DNA of 64,000 bases. Origin: JAYFNU01 sp034933305. Its GTDB lineage: Bacteria > Bacillota > Clostridia > Oscillospirales > Ruminococcaceae. The notes beneath the pieces were generated by a model. The model saw nothing but the letters and a program-made list of their open reading frames with translations. It ran no database searches and was not told the origin of the DNA. This document shows positions 25,535 to 34,264 of the stretch, piece after piece. The stretch's first letter is position 1; every line of letters begins with the position of its first letter. The DNA lies in assembly GCA_034933305.1 (NCBI GenBank), contig JAYFNU010000026.1, forward strand, positions 24,386-88,385, written 5' to 3'. The translations under genes were made by a program, and so were the position numbers.

Positions 25535-26459
25535 GCGGCAGCTGTACAGCTTCACCGCCGCCGTCGAAGACGAGGGCGAGCGGCTCGACGCCTTCCTCGC
25601 CGAGAACATGTGCGCGGACGACGAGGCGCTGTACACGCGCTCATATCTGCAAAAGTGCATCGAGCAGGGGAATGCGGCCGTCGACGGCCGCGCCGCGAAG
25701 AAGAACCAGCGCCTTCGCGCGGGCCAGCGCGTGACGCTCGAAGCGTCGCCGCCCCGGGAGCTCGCGGCGCTGCCGCAGGACATCCCGCTGCGCATCGTCT
25801 ATGAGGATGACAGCCTCGTCGTTGTCGACAAGCCGAAGGGGATGGTCGTCCATCCCGCGCCCGGCAATCCCGACGGCACGCTCGTCAACGCGCTGCTGTG
25901 GCACTGCGGCGGATCGCTGTCCGGCATCAACGGGGTGCTGCGCCCCGGCATCGTCCACCGCATCGACAAGGATACGAGCGGACTGCTGGTCGTCGCAAAG
26001 AACGATGCGGCGCATCTTGCGCTGTCGCAGCAGATCGCGGCGCACACGGTGACCCGCCGGTATCAGGCGGTCGTCCACGGCGTTCTGGAGCAGACCGAGG
26101 GAACGATCGACGCGCCCATCGGGCGCAGCGAAAAGGATCGAAAAAAATATTGCGTGACGCAGAAGAACGCCAAGCGCGCCGTCACGCATTTCCATCTGAT
26201 AACGGCCTTTGAGCGCTATTCCCACGTCGAGCTGCGGCTCGAGACCGGCCGCACCCACCAGATCCGCGTGCATATGGCCTATATCGGCCATCCGGTGGCG
26301 GGCGACGCGGTATACGGGCCGAAGAACACGCCGGCAAAGCTCAACGGCCAATGTCTGCACGCGGGCGTGCTGGGTTTCGTCCACCCCGTCACGGGGGAAT
26401 ACATGGAGTTTGAGAGCCCGCTGCCCCCTTATTTTACGGAATTTCTCGCGCAGCTCTGA
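25527..26459 (+). CDS. rluD: RluD-family 23S rRNA pseudouridine synthase
   Basis: A 310-residue enzyme that isomerises uridines in large-subunit rRNA. An N-terminal S4-like RNA-binding domain (about 10-75) precedes the RsuA/RluA catalytic domain with HRIDKDTSGLL; the catalytic Asp is D147. The later RTHQIRVHM motif is intact. The lspA-rluD order is common in Firmicutes. Start ATG at 25527 inside the lspA end. The exact target uridines cannot be read from sequence, so the symbol is by family only. Confidence 0.92.
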   Translation: MDERQLYSFTAAVEDEGERLDAFLAENMCADDEALYTRSYLQKCIEQGNAAVDGRAAKKNQRLRAGQRVTLEASPPRELAALPQDIPLRIVYEDDSLVVVDKPKGMVVHPAPGNPDGTLVNALLWHCGGSLSGINGVLRPGIVHRIDKDTSGLLVVAKNDAAHLALSQQIAAHTVTRRYQAVVHGVLEQTEGTIDAPIGRSEKDRKKYCVTQKNAKRAVTHFHLITAFERYSHVELRLETGRTHQIRVHMAYIGHPVAGDAVYGPKNTPAKLNGQCLHAGVLGFVHPVTGEYMEFESPLPPYFTEFLAQL

Positions 26460-26470
26460 CGGAGGAAAAG

Positions 26471-27325
26471 ATGGCATCCAAATACAGCGATATGCTCGTG
26501 GTCTCCGACATGGACGGCACGCTCCTGCAGGCGGGCTACGGCATTCCGAAAGAGAATATCGATGCGATCGACGCCTTTGTGAAAAAGGGCGGCCTGTTTA
26601 CCGTTGCGACGGGCCGCAGCATCGAGTCCGTCGGCAAATACATCGACTGGCTGCATTTTTCCGCGCCGGCGATCCTGTGCAACGGGGGACTGATCTACGA
26701 TTACGGCGAGCAGAAAATTTTGTTCGAACGCGTGCTGGAGCCACAGGCAAAGGACATCGTCCACGACGTCATGGCGCAATTCCCCGATATGGGCATCGAG
26801 ATCCACATCGCCGGGAAGATCGTCGCCGTGCGCATGAACGAATGCATCCTCAACCACACGGCGCTCGAGCACATTTCCTTTACGCTGCGGGATATCGAGA
26901 CCGTCGGCGACCGCTGGAACAAGGTTTTCTTTTCGGATGAGCCGCAGAAGATCGCCGCGCTGAAAAAGTATGTCGACGAACAGTGCCGGCTGGATGAGAA
27001 ATACGCGCAGTTCGACTATTTTCTCACCGGGCCCACGAAATACGAGCTGGTGCCCAAGGGGATCAACAAAGGGGACGGCCTGCGGATGCTCGCGAAGCTC
27101 ATGGGCATCGACATCAAAAAGACGGTCGCCATCGGCGATTTCGACAACGATATACCGATGCTCGAAGCCGCCGGCTGCGCGGTCGCGGTCGCGGACGCGC
27201 TGCCCGAGGTGCGCGCCATGGCCGATATGACCGTCGGCTCCTGCCTGCAGGGCGGCGTCGGCGAGCTGCTCGATTCCATCGATGATATCTGCGACGGCTA
27301 TATGCAGCTGAAGCTCGAGCTATGA
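26471..27325 (+). CDS. Cof-type HAD-IIB phosphatase
   Basis: A 284-residue haloacid-dehalogenase-type hydrolase that acts on small phosphorylated metabolites. Motif I is DMDGTL (D13 nucleophile, D15 acid), motif II is ATGRS, and motif IV is GDFDNDIPML. The large C2B cap lies between motifs II and III. Start ATG after GGAGG. Its stop overlaps the start of the following microprotein (ATGA). Substrate unknown. Confidence 0.92.
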   Translation: MASKYSDMLVVSDMDGTLLQAGYGIPKENIDAIDAFVKKGGLFTVATGRSIESVGKYIDWLHFSAPAILCNGGLIYDYGEQKILFERVLEPQAKDIVHDVMAQFPDMGIEIHIAGKIVAVRMNECILNHTALEHISFTLRDIETVGDRWNKVFFSDEPQKIAALKKYVDEQCRLDEKYAQFDYFLTGPTKYELVPKGINKGDGLRMLAKLMGIDIKKTVAIGDFDNDIPMLEAAGCAVAVADALPEVRAMADMTVGSCLQGGVGELLDSIDDICDGYMQLKLEL

Positions 27326-27408
27326 ACAGATGGTATCTGCTGCTGCTGGCGTTTACCGTTGCGGCGATGGTGCTGCTGATCGTTTTCAATTATCTGATCT
27401 ACATGTGA
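27322..27408 (+). CDS. 28-residue single-pass membrane microprotein
   Basis: A short reading frame that starts on the ATGA overlap with the HAD gene and ends 13 bases before the next gene. The product begins MNRWYLLLLAF and ends NYLIYM, with one hydrophobic helix of about 20 residues and a single basic residue at the N-terminus. I do not recognise a family. The stop-start overlap and the tight fit between two genes argue for real translation. The function is unknown; small membrane proteins of this kind often modulate a larger membrane partner, and a DUF3267 membrane protein is encoded 0.6 kb downstream. Confidence 0.55.
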   Translation: MNRWYLLLLAFTVAAMVLLIVFNYLIYM

Positions 27409-27421
27409 GGGGGGTCCACTG

Positions 27422-27994
27422 ATGGAGATAGACATTCGCGAGATCGCGGGGCGCGTGCGCGGACTGCGGGAGCTCATGGAAATACCGACCGCAGAGATGG
27501 CGAAAAAGCTTGAAATGAGCGAGGCAGATTATCTCGCCCGGGAATCGGGGAAAACCGATTTTTCCGTCACTTTCCTTTCAAAATGCGCCAATGTGTTCGG
27601 CGTGGATCTCATCGAGCTGATGACGGGCGAGCCCCCGAAGCTGTCCTTTTACACGGTCGTGCGCGCCGGGAAGGGACTGCCGCTCGAGCGGCGCAGCGGG
27701 TTCAAATACCAGCACCTCGCGCCCGTGTTCAAGGATAAAAAGATGGAGCCGTTCCTCGTCGTCGCGCCCTATAAGGCGCAGGAGCAGGACAAGCCCATCG
27801 AGCTGTCGACGCACAAGGGGCAGGAGATGGACTACATCCTCAGCGGACAGCTGAAGGTCGTGCTCGGCGGCCGCACGGAGCTGCTCGGGCCGGGGGACAC
27901 GATCTATTACGATTCGGAGAACAAGCACGGCATGATCGCGGCGGGCGGTGCGGACTGCACGTTCCTCGCGATCCTGTACAGTGAAAAGGAATAA
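27422..27994 (+). CDS. XRE-family regulator with C-terminal cupin domain
   Basis: A 190-residue protein with an N-terminal Cro/C1-type helix-turn-helix (about 5-65) and a C-terminal cupin domain (about 105-188). The cupin holds STHKGQEMDYIL and a later GPGDTIYYDSENKHG segment. These regulators often sense a small ligand with the cupin. Start ATG at 27422 after GAGGGG. The stop directly abuts the next start, so it is cotranscribed with the DUF3267 gene and may control it or the whole unit. Ligand unknown. Confidence 0.9.
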   Translation: MEIDIREIAGRVRGLRELMEIPTAEMAKKLEMSEADYLARESGKTDFSVTFLSKCANVFGVDLIELMTGEPPKLSFYTVVRAGKGLPLERRSGFKYQHLAPVFKDKKMEPFLVVAPYKAQEQDKPIELSTHKGQEMDYILSGQLKVVLGGRTELLGPGDTIYYDSENKHGMIAAGGADCTFLAILYSEKE

Positions 27995-28591
27995 ATGGAC
28001 GACAAGGCGAGACAGGAAAATTTCGAGCGCATACGCGCAGGACTGGAAGCGCAGGGCTGGAAGGGAGCGCAGCACACGATCTCGATCCTGCGGGCGAATC
28101 TCATGGCCTTCGTCACGGCGGGTCCCTTTGCGGCGCTGTGCGCCGCGCTTTTTCTGACGGGCGGAAAGCTGCAGGGCGGCCTTGATTTCTCGTGGGCAAG
28201 CTGGGGGCTGTTCGTATTGCTGATGATCGCGAGCGCCTTTGCGCATGAATGCCTGCACGGCCTTACATGGGGGATCTTCTGCAGGAACGGCTTTCGCAGC
28301 ATCCACATCGGCTTTCAGAAAAAAACGCTGACGCCGTATTGCTGCTGCCTGGAGGCGCTGCCGTCGGGGGCGTATCTGCTCGGCGCGCTGATGCCGTTTC
28401 TGATCCTCGGCTTTGGATTCTTCGCCGTTTCCATGGCGACCGGGCGGTTCCTGTGGCTGCTGCTGGGCATGTTCAACATTCTGGCCGCGGGCGGCGACAC
28501 GACGATCGCCTGCATGCTTCTTCGCCGCCGGCGGGCGCTCATCGTCGATCATCCGACGGAATGCGGCTTCTGGGCGTTCTCGAAAGCGTGA
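27995..28591 (+). CDS. DUF3267-type membrane protein with HExxH motif
   Basis: A 198-residue membrane protein. Hydrophobic segments lie near 40-55, 68-88, 118-145 and 148-168. The HExxH motif H84-E85-C-L-H88 follows the second helix, as in DUF3267 proteins, which resemble intramembrane zinc metalloproteases. Several cysteines (PYCCCLE) lie after the motif. It starts with ATG directly at the stop of the cupin regulator and ends before a bidirectional terminator. Protease activity is an inference from the motif alone. Confidence 0.8.
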   Translation: MDDKARQENFERIRAGLEAQGWKGAQHTISILRANLMAFVTAGPFAALCAALFLTGGKLQGGLDFSWASWGLFVLLMIASAFAHECLHGLTWGIFCRNGFRSIHIGFQKKTLTPYCCCLEALPSGAYLLGALMPFLILGFGFFAVSMATGRFLWLLLGMFNILAAGGDTTIACMLLRRRRALIVDHPTECGFWAFSKA

Positions 28592-28607
28592 CGATCCTGG
28601 CATTGCA

Positions 28608-28651
28608 TAAAAAAAGGCGGCGGGCCATGAAAGCCCGCCGTCTTCTTTTTT
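28608..28651. terminator. Bidirectional terminator
   Basis: An 8-bp stem (28618-28625 with 28633-28640) flanked by an A-run on the left and TCTTCTTTTTT on the right. It ends both the plus-strand DUF3267 unit and the minus-strand hydrogenase operon. Confidence 0.9.
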
Positions 28652-28655
28652 GATG

Positions 28656-30407
28656 TTATTTGTTGTTGTAAACGCCGCGCTTGACGTAGCTCGTGTGCAG
28701 CACTTCGTGCGCGATGTGGCTGCCCGGCTTCTGGAGATAGGTATCGTAGATCTCCTTGACGACCGGGTTGTCGTGGCTCTTGCGCAGCTTCATGTTCTTG
28801 TCCTCGCCGTACAGCGCCTTGGCGCGCTCGGCGCGAAGATCGATGTTGTTGCGCACATAGCCCGGCTGATGAGGCTGGCCGCCGCCGTTGACGCAGCCGC
28901 CCGGGCAGGCCATGACTTCGATGAAGGTGTAGTCCTTCTCGCCGCTCTTGACCATGTCGAGGAGCTTCGATGCGTTCTCGAGGCCGGAGGTGACCGCCAC
29001 GCGGACCTTCGTGCCCGCGAGGTCGTACTCGGCTTCCTTGATCGCCTTGACGCCGCGGACTTCCTTGAAGTCGACGGAGGAGAGCTCCTTGCCCGTGACG
29101 ATCTCGGCGACCGTGCGAAGGGCAGCTTCCATGACGCCGCCCGTCGCGCCGAAGATATGGCCGGCGCCGGAGGCGACGCCGAAGATCGGGTCGAATTCCT
29201 CGTCGGGCAGCTCGTTGAAGACGATGCCGGCGCGCTTAATCATTTCGGCGAGCTCGCGCGTCGTGAGCGAGACGTCGATGTCCGGAACGCCCGCGGCGGA
29301 CATGTCGTCGCGGCCGATCTCGAATTTCTTGGCCGTGCAGGGCATGACGCTGACGACGAAGATGTCCTTCGGGTTCATGTCGAACTTCTGCGCGTAATAG
29401 GTCTTTGTCAGCGCGCCGAACATCCCCTGCGGGGACTTGCAGCTCGACAGGTTGTCGATGAATTCGGGGTAATACTCCTCGCAGAACTTGATCCAGCCGG
29501 GGGAGCAGGAGGTGATCATCGGGAGCTTTCCGCCGTTTTTGATGCGCTCGAGCAGCTCGGTGCCTTCCTCCATGATCGTCATGTCGGCGGCGGTGTCGAC
29601 GTCGAACACGCGGTCAAAACCGAGGCGGCGCAGCGCGGCCGCGAGCTTGCCCTCGACGTTGGTGCCGATGGGCAGTCCGAAGCATTCGCCGAGCTGGGCG
29701 CGTACGGACGGCGCGGGCGCGACGACGACGTGCTTCGTCGGGTCGGCGATCGCATCCCAGACCTTCTGGGTGTCGTCGACTTCCTGCAGCGCGCCCGTCG
29801 GGCAAACGGCGATGCACTGGCCGCAGTTGACGCACGCGGTGTCGCCCAGCGGCAGATCGAACGCGGAACCGATGTGCGTTTTGAAGCCGCGGCCGATGGG
29901 GCCGATGACGCCGACATGCTGATTCTGCTGGCAGACGGCGACGCAGCGGCGGCAGAGGATGCACTTGCTGTTGTCGCGGATGAGGTGCGGCGTGGAACAC
30001 TCGTAATCGGGTTCCATGTTGCTGCGGGGGAAGCGGTCGAGCGAAGCGCCGTATTCATGGGCAAGATCCTGCAGCTCGCAGTTGGTGTTGCGCGAGCAGG
30101 CGAGGCAGTCGGTGCGGTGATTGGAGAGCATCAGCTCGAGCGTCATCTTGCGCGCGTCGCGCAGCTTCTGCGTGTTGGTCTGCACCTCCATGCCGTTGGT
30201 GGCGGGGGCGACGCAGGCGGCCATCAGGCCGCGCGCGCCCTTGACTTCGACAAGGCACATGCGGCAGGCGCCGATGGCGTTGATATCTCTCATGTAGCAG
30301 AGCGTCGGGATACGGATGCCAGCTTTCGTCGCGGCGTCGAGAATGGTCGTTCCATCCGGGACGGTTACCGATATTCCGTTGACAGTCAATGTGATATTTT
30401 CACTCAT
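28656..30407 (-). CDS. hydA: [FeFe]-hydrogenase catalytic subunit HydA
   Basis: A 583-residue catalytic subunit of a trimeric NADH/ferredoxin-linked hydrogenase; last gene of the operon. Domain order: N-terminal [2Fe-2S] plug (CYMR...CRMC...C), a His-ligated [4Fe-4S] site (about 100-120), a 2x[4Fe-4S] ferredoxin domain (CILCRRCVAVC and CVNCGQCIAVC), then the H-cluster domain. The H-cluster loops are TSCSPGW (about 296), MPCTAKKFE (about 356) and MACPGGCVNGGG (about 498). A small-subunit-like tail ends the protein. With HydB and HydC in the same operon, electron bifurcation between NADH and ferredoxin is likely, but this is family inference. Start after AAAGGAAGAGG. Confidence 0.97.
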   Translation of the reverse strand: MSENITLTVNGISVTVPDGTTILDAATKAGIRIPTLCYMRDINAIGACRMCLVEVKGARGLMAACVAPATNGMEVQTNTQKLRDARKMTLELMLSNHRTDCLACSRNTNCELQDLAHEYGASLDRFPRSNMEPDYECSTPHLIRDNSKCILCRRCVAVCQQNQHVGVIGPIGRGFKTHIGSAFDLPLGDTACVNCGQCIAVCPTGALQEVDDTQKVWDAIADPTKHVVVAPAPSVRAQLGECFGLPIGTNVEGKLAAALRRLGFDRVFDVDTAADMTIMEEGTELLERIKNGGKLPMITSCSPGWIKFCEEYYPEFIDNLSSCKSPQGMFGALTKTYYAQKFDMNPKDIFVVSVMPCTAKKFEIGRDDMSAAGVPDIDVSLTTRELAEMIKRAGIVFNELPDEEFDPIFGVASGAGHIFGATGGVMEAALRTVAEIVTGKELSSVDFKEVRGVKAIKEAEYDLAGTKVRVAVTSGLENASKLLDMVKSGEKDYTFIEVMACPGGCVNGGGQPHQPGYVRNNIDLRAERAKALYGEDKNMKLRKSHDNPVVKEIYDTYLQKPGSHIAHEVLHTSYVKRGVYNNK

Positions 30408-30428
30408 GATCGTTAACCTCTTCCTTTC

Positions 30429-32222
30429 TTATTTCTTGACGACCGCGCCGAATTTGCAGTTTTCCATGCAGACGCCGCACTTGATGCACTTGCTCTGATC
30501 GATGACATGGGGCTCCTTCACGGTGCCCGTGATGGCGCTGGCCGGGCAGTTGCGCGCGCACAGCGTGCAGCCCTTGCACTTGGCCGGGTCGATCTCATAG
30601 TGCAGCAGCTTCTTGCAGACGCCCGCGGGGCAGCGCTTGTCGACCACATGGGCTTCATACTCGTCGCGGAAATACCGCAGCGTCGCGAGCACGGGGTTCG
30701 GCGCCGTCTGGCCGAGACCGCACAGGGAGTTCGTCTTGATGTGCCAGCAGAGCTGTTCCATCTCGTCGAGATCGGCGAGCGTGCCCTTGCCGTCGGTGAT
30801 CTTGTTGAGCATTTCGAGCAGGCGCTTGGTGCCGATGCGGCACGGCGTGCACTTGCCGCAGGATTCGTCGACCGTGAAGCCCAGGAAGAACTTCGCGATG
30901 TCGACCATGCAGTTGTCCTCGTCCATGACGATGAGGCCGCCGGAGCCCATCATCGAGCCGATGGCGATGAGGTTGTCGTAGTCGATGGGCGTGTCGAGGT
31001 GCTCTGCGGGGATGCAGCCGCCGGACGGGCCGCCGGTCTGCGCCGCCTTGAAGCGCTTGCCGTTCGGGATGCCGCCGCCGATGTCGTAGATGACCTCGCG
31101 CAGCGTCGTGCCCATCGGGACCTCGACGAGGCCGGTGTTGTTGATCTTGCCGCCGAGCGCGAAGACCTTCGTGCCCTTGCTCTTTTCGGTGCCGATCGCC
31201 TTGAACCAGTCGGCGCCGTTGAGGATGATGCGCGGGACGTTCGCGTAGGTCTCGACGTTGTTGAGGATGGACGGCTTCTGCCACAGGCCCTTGACGGCCG
31301 GGAACGGCGGGCGGGGACGCGGCTCGCCGCGCTTGCCTTCGATCGAGGTCATGAGGGCCGTCTCTTCGCCGCAGACGAAAGCGCCGGCGCCGAGCTTGAT
31401 CTCGATGTCGAAGCTGAAGTCCGTGCCGAAGATGTGGTCGCCGAGGAGGTTATATTCGCGCGCCTGCTTCTGCGCGATGAGAAGGCGCTGTACGGCGATG
31501 GGATACTCCGCGCGGACGTAGATGTAGCCCTTGCTCGCGCCGATCGCATAGCCCGCGATGGCCATGGCCTCGAGCACGACGTGCGGGTCGCCCTCGAGGA
31601 CGGAGCGGTCCATGAACGCGCCGGGGTCGCCTTCGTCGGCGTTGCAGCAGACGTATTTCTGATCCGCCTTGTTCGCCGCCGCAAATTTCCATTTGAGGCC
31701 GGTGGGGAAGCCGGCGCCGCCGCGCCCGCGAAGACCGGAATCGGTGATCGTCGCGATGACCTGCTCCGGCGTCATTTCGGTGAGGACCTTGCCGAGGGCG
31801 GCGTAGCCGTCGACGGCGATGTACTCGTCGATGACCTCGGGGTTGATGATGCCGCAGTTGCGCAGCGCGATGCGGGTCTGCTTTTTATAGAAGTTGGTGT
31901 CGCTCAGCGAGACATGCTCGTTGCCGCTGTCGTCGCCGCTCTTGTTGTAGACGAGGCGATGGACGAGCCGGCCCTTGAGCAGGTGCTCCTCGACGATCTC
32001 GGGGATATCGTCGAGCGTCACGCGGCTGTAGAAGGTCCCCTCGGGGTAGACGACCATGATGGGACCCAGCGAGCACAGACCGAAGCAGCCCGTCTGGACG
32101 ACCTCGATCTCGTCGGCGAGCCCTTTCGCCGCGATCTCTTTTTTGAGCGCTTCGATGATCCGCTGGCTCCCGGAGGAGGTGCAGCCTGTGCCGCCGCAGA
32201 CCAGAACATGTGAACGTATCAT
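30429..32222 (-). CDS. hydB: NuoF-like hydrogenase subunit HydB
   Basis: A 597-residue flavoprotein subunit that binds FMN and NAD(H). The N-terminal thioredoxin-like [2Fe-2S] domain has CGGTGC and GCFGLC. The FMN/NADH core contains GRGGAGFPTG (about 163-172). The [4Fe-4S] motif ESCGKCTPCRIG lies near 452-463. A C-terminal 2x[4Fe-4S] ferredoxin domain (CKGCTLCARNC and CIKCGVCMENC) is the addition typical of HydB and not of respiratory NuoF. It lies 21 bases upstream of hydA and would pass electrons between NADH, ferredoxin and HydA. Confidence 0.96.
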   Translation of the reverse strand: MIRSHVLVCGGTGCTSSGSQRIIEALKKEIAAKGLADEIEVVQTGCFGLCSLGPIMVVYPEGTFYSRVTLDDIPEIVEEHLLKGRLVHRLVYNKSGDDSGNEHVSLSDTNFYKKQTRIALRNCGIINPEVIDEYIAVDGYAALGKVLTEMTPEQVIATITDSGLRGRGGAGFPTGLKWKFAAANKADQKYVCCNADEGDPGAFMDRSVLEGDPHVVLEAMAIAGYAIGASKGYIYVRAEYPIAVQRLLIAQKQAREYNLLGDHIFGTDFSFDIEIKLGAGAFVCGEETALMTSIEGKRGEPRPRPPFPAVKGLWQKPSILNNVETYANVPRIILNGADWFKAIGTEKSKGTKVFALGGKINNTGLVEVPMGTTLREVIYDIGGGIPNGKRFKAAQTGGPSGGCIPAEHLDTPIDYDNLIAIGSMMGSGGLIVMDEDNCMVDIAKFFLGFTVDESCGKCTPCRIGTKRLLEMLNKITDGKGTLADLDEMEQLCWHIKTNSLCGLGQTAPNPVLATLRYFRDEYEAHVVDKRCPAGVCKKLLHYEIDPAKCKGCTLCARNCPASAITGTVKEPHVIDQSKCIKCGVCMENCKFGAVVKK

Positions 32223-32238
32223 TTCTTAAGCTCCTCCG

Positions 32239-32613
32239 TTAAAGCGTCTGATTTGTGCCGATGGTATATTCCTTGACGATGTTGCCCTTGATGAGATGCT
32301 CGGCGACAACGCGCTTCGCCTTGTCGGCGGTCATCTTGACGTAGGTCACCTTGCTGCCGTCGTCGCCGAAGACCTCGACGACGGGCTCATACTGGCAAAT
32401 GCCGATGCAGCCGGTCTGCGTGACCTGCACCTTGTCGACGAGATGCTCTTTGTTGACTTCCTCGACGAACGCGTTGAGGACGGGGCGGGCGCCGGCCGCG
32501 ATGCCGCAGGTGGCCATGCCGACGACGACGCGCATTTTCGCGGAACCTTCGCGGATCGCGACCTGGTTCTTCATCTTTTCCTTGATGGCGGCCAGTTCTT
32601 CCAAAGACTTCAT
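32239..32613 (-). CDS. [2Fe-2S] thioredoxin-like ferredoxin
   Basis: A 124-residue protein with an N-terminal helical lead and a thioredoxin-like [2Fe-2S] fold. The four cysteine ligands are in MATCGIAAGA (an incomplete version of the usual C-x4-C start) and QTGCIGICQYEP. It resembles the first domain of HydB and the NuoE fold, and such proteins occur beside hydB in many Clostridia. It is probably an extra electron carrier or subunit of the HydABC complex. It overlaps the upstream GHKL ATPase gene by 4 bases. Confidence 0.88.
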   Translation of the reverse strand: MKSLEELAAIKEKMKNQVAIREGSAKMRVVVGMATCGIAAGARPVLNAFVEEVNKEHLVDKVQVTQTGCIGICQYEPVVEVFGDDGSKVTYVKMTADKAKRVVAEHLIKGNIVKEYTIGTNQTL

Positions 32614-33191
32614 AACTGTGTTCCTTTCGCTTGATTTGTTTTTATGTTAATGTATTGTTCCTCAAGGTTTTCTTTTATCCAGCCGAGGATGTCGGGATCG
32701 CTCAGCGGTATCCCGCTGCCGAGGACCCCGCGCATTTCGGCGGTCGAAAGCGATACCTGCGCATCGCCGAGATCGTGTGTGAAAGTGAAATCGATCTGCG
32801 GATATCCCTGGATGAGTGTGACGAGCGTCGATATGATGTCGCCGAGCGGCGTGAAATCGATGTTGTTCTTGTCGAAGTCCGCCGTGACGACCGTCCCGTG
32901 GCTGTCCGGATGGAGACTCTTTTCGAGGGAAACCACCGTGACGCCGCCGCCGGCCTGCTCGGCCGCGAGCTTCAGGAAGGGGACGCCGAGACCGACTTTC
33001 CGGGTCGTGCGCGTCGTAAAGAAGGGGTCGGAGAGCTTCTGCACCTGTTCCTCCGACATGCCGCAGCCGTCGTCGCTGATCGTGAAGCGCAGGTGCTCCG
33101 GCGTCTCTTCGATCGCGATGCCGACGTTTGACGCGCCGGCCTTGACGGAGTTCATGGCGATATCGAGGATGTTGAGGGAAAGCTCTTTCAT
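32610..33191 (-). CDS. GHKL-type ATPase (histidine-kinase-like ATP-binding domain)
   Basis: A 193-residue protein consisting mainly of one HATPase_c domain. It has an N-box-like DIAMNSVKAGA segment, DDGCGM, and a TTRTTRKVGLGVPFLKL G2-like segment. No phosphoacceptor His domain, sensor domain or receiver is present. The ATG at 33191 overlaps the stop of the PHP gene (ATGA) and was chosen over a longer frame that would extend through that gene. In the operon it sits with a second ATPase of RsbW type, which suggests a regulatory relay. The target is unknown. Confidence 0.85.
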   Translation of the reverse strand: MKELSLNILDIAMNSVKAGASNVGIAIEETPEHLRFTISDDGCGMSEEQVQKLSDPFFTTRTTRKVGLGVPFLKLAAEQAGGGVTVVSLEKSLHPDSHGTVVTADFDKNNIDFTPLGDIISTLVTLIQGYPQIDFTFTHDLGDAQVSLSTAEMRGVLGSGIPLSDPDILGWIKENLEEQYINIKTNQAKGTQL

Positions 33192-33931
33192 TTCTTTTCT
33201 CCGCGCAGATATCGGAACAGCGCCCGTCGGACGGCGTCGGGGGGCGCGTCCTGCGGACAGGGCAGGCGCAGCGCGTGCTGCGCTTCGGCGATGTCCCAAA
33301 GGCAGTGGGCGTCCGAACAGAACAGCGGCCGGACGGTCTTGAGCGCCGGAAAGCGCCTGCGGTAATCCGCGAGGCTCTCCTCGCCGCGAAACTCGGCAGC
33401 GGGGAAGCGCGGCGTTTCCGGGTAGGTGCCCAGCACCGCGACGATGCCGTTCGACGGCCGGTCGACATGCGCCGCATACAGCAGGACGCCGCGCTCCCGC
33501 GCAAAGGCATCCGCTTCCCGGATGCTCAGCGACGTCGCGACCGGCAGGAGATACGCTTCCGTGCCCGTCAGCTCGTCGTTTTCGTCGACGATGTTCTGGT
33601 TGCCCATGAGCGCCGGCTTGTTTTTGATGCGCGTGCGCTTTTCCTGCAGATCCGTGTCGAACAGCTTCGCCTGTTCCGGTGTTTCAAACAGGCAGACGAG
33701 GTGGATGTCCTCCGCCGTCGTGAGCTCCATGCCGCTGACGCCGACGACGCCGTACTGTGCGCAGGCCCGTTCAAATGCCGCGCAGTTCCCGGTCGAATTG
33801 TGGTCGGTCAGCGCCGCGATATGCAGCCCGTTGAGTTTCGCCATGCCTGCGATATTGTGCGGCGTCATATCGTCGTCCGCACAGGGGGACAAGCAGGAAT
33901 GGATGTGCAGATCGTAATAAAACGTACCCAT
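33188..33931 (-). CDS. PHP-domain phosphoesterase
   Basis: A 247-residue protein of the polymerase-and-histidinol-phosphatase (PHP) superfamily, a metal-dependent phosphoesterase. Metal-site motifs: DLHIHSCLSPCADDDM at the N-terminus, LTDHNS (about 42), GMELTT (about 67) and a C-terminal FCSDAHCLWDI. Substrate unknown; related proteins hydrolyse nucleotides or phosphorylated sugars. Its place between a DRTGG protein and a GHKL ATPase suggests it works in the same signalling module. Confidence 0.88.
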   Translation of the reverse strand: MGTFYYDLHIHSCLSPCADDDMTPHNIAGMAKLNGLHIAALTDHNSTGNCAAFERACAQYGVVGVSGMELTTAEDIHLVCLFETPEQAKLFDTDLQEKRTRIKNKPALMGNQNIVDENDELTGTEAYLLPVATSLSIREADAFARERGVLLYAAHVDRPSNGIVAVLGTYPETPRFPAAEFRGEESLADYRRRFPALKTVRPLFCSDAHCLWDIAEAQHALRLPCPQDAPPDAVRRALFRYLRGEKK

Positions 33932-33934
33932 GCG

Positions 33935-34264
33935 TCATATGCCGAGCAGCGCGAGCTCTTTGCAGACCGCGTAGGCGGTCTTGTCCGTCTGCAGAAGATT
34001 GACGTTCTTTTCTCGCGCGAGGGCGAGCACATCCTCGCCGATGTCGGAATCCTCGCACACGACCACGCAGCAGAGATCGATGAGCGTCGCGACCGCGAGG
34101 ATGTTCCGGTTCGTCATGATGGTGACCCAGACGTTGCCTTCCCGCGCGTTTCCCATGACCCAGCTGAGCAGGTCGCCGGTATACGCGCCGTCGGCCGTGC
34201 GGTCGGGGCAGGGCAGCACGAGCGGCCGGAGAGAGAGCTTTTCGGCGACCTCACTTACCGTCAT
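33935..34264 (-). CDS. Stand-alone DRTGG-domain protein (downstream copy)
   Basis: A 109-residue protein with a single DRTGG domain; the region CPDRTADGAYTGDLLSWVMG corresponds to the name-giving motif. DRTGG domains are found in HPr kinase relatives, in phosphotransacetylases and next to CBS domains, and are thought to bind a small ligand or mediate contacts. Here it stands alone. Start ATG at 34264 after AAGGAGG, overlapping the end of the sensory hydrogenase gene by 14 bases. It is one of two such genes in the operon. Confidence 0.83.
   Translation of the reverse strand: MTVSEVAEKLSLRPLVLPCPDRTADGAYTGDLLSWVMGNAREGNVWVTIMTNRNILAVATLIDLCCVVVCEDSDIGEDVLALAREKNVNLLQTDKTAYAVCKELALLGI

Noticed and set aside
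28650..32213. Plus-strand open frames of 568-588 codons opposite hydA and hydB
   Set aside because: Antisense shadows of secure Fe-S protein genes; no domain recognised.
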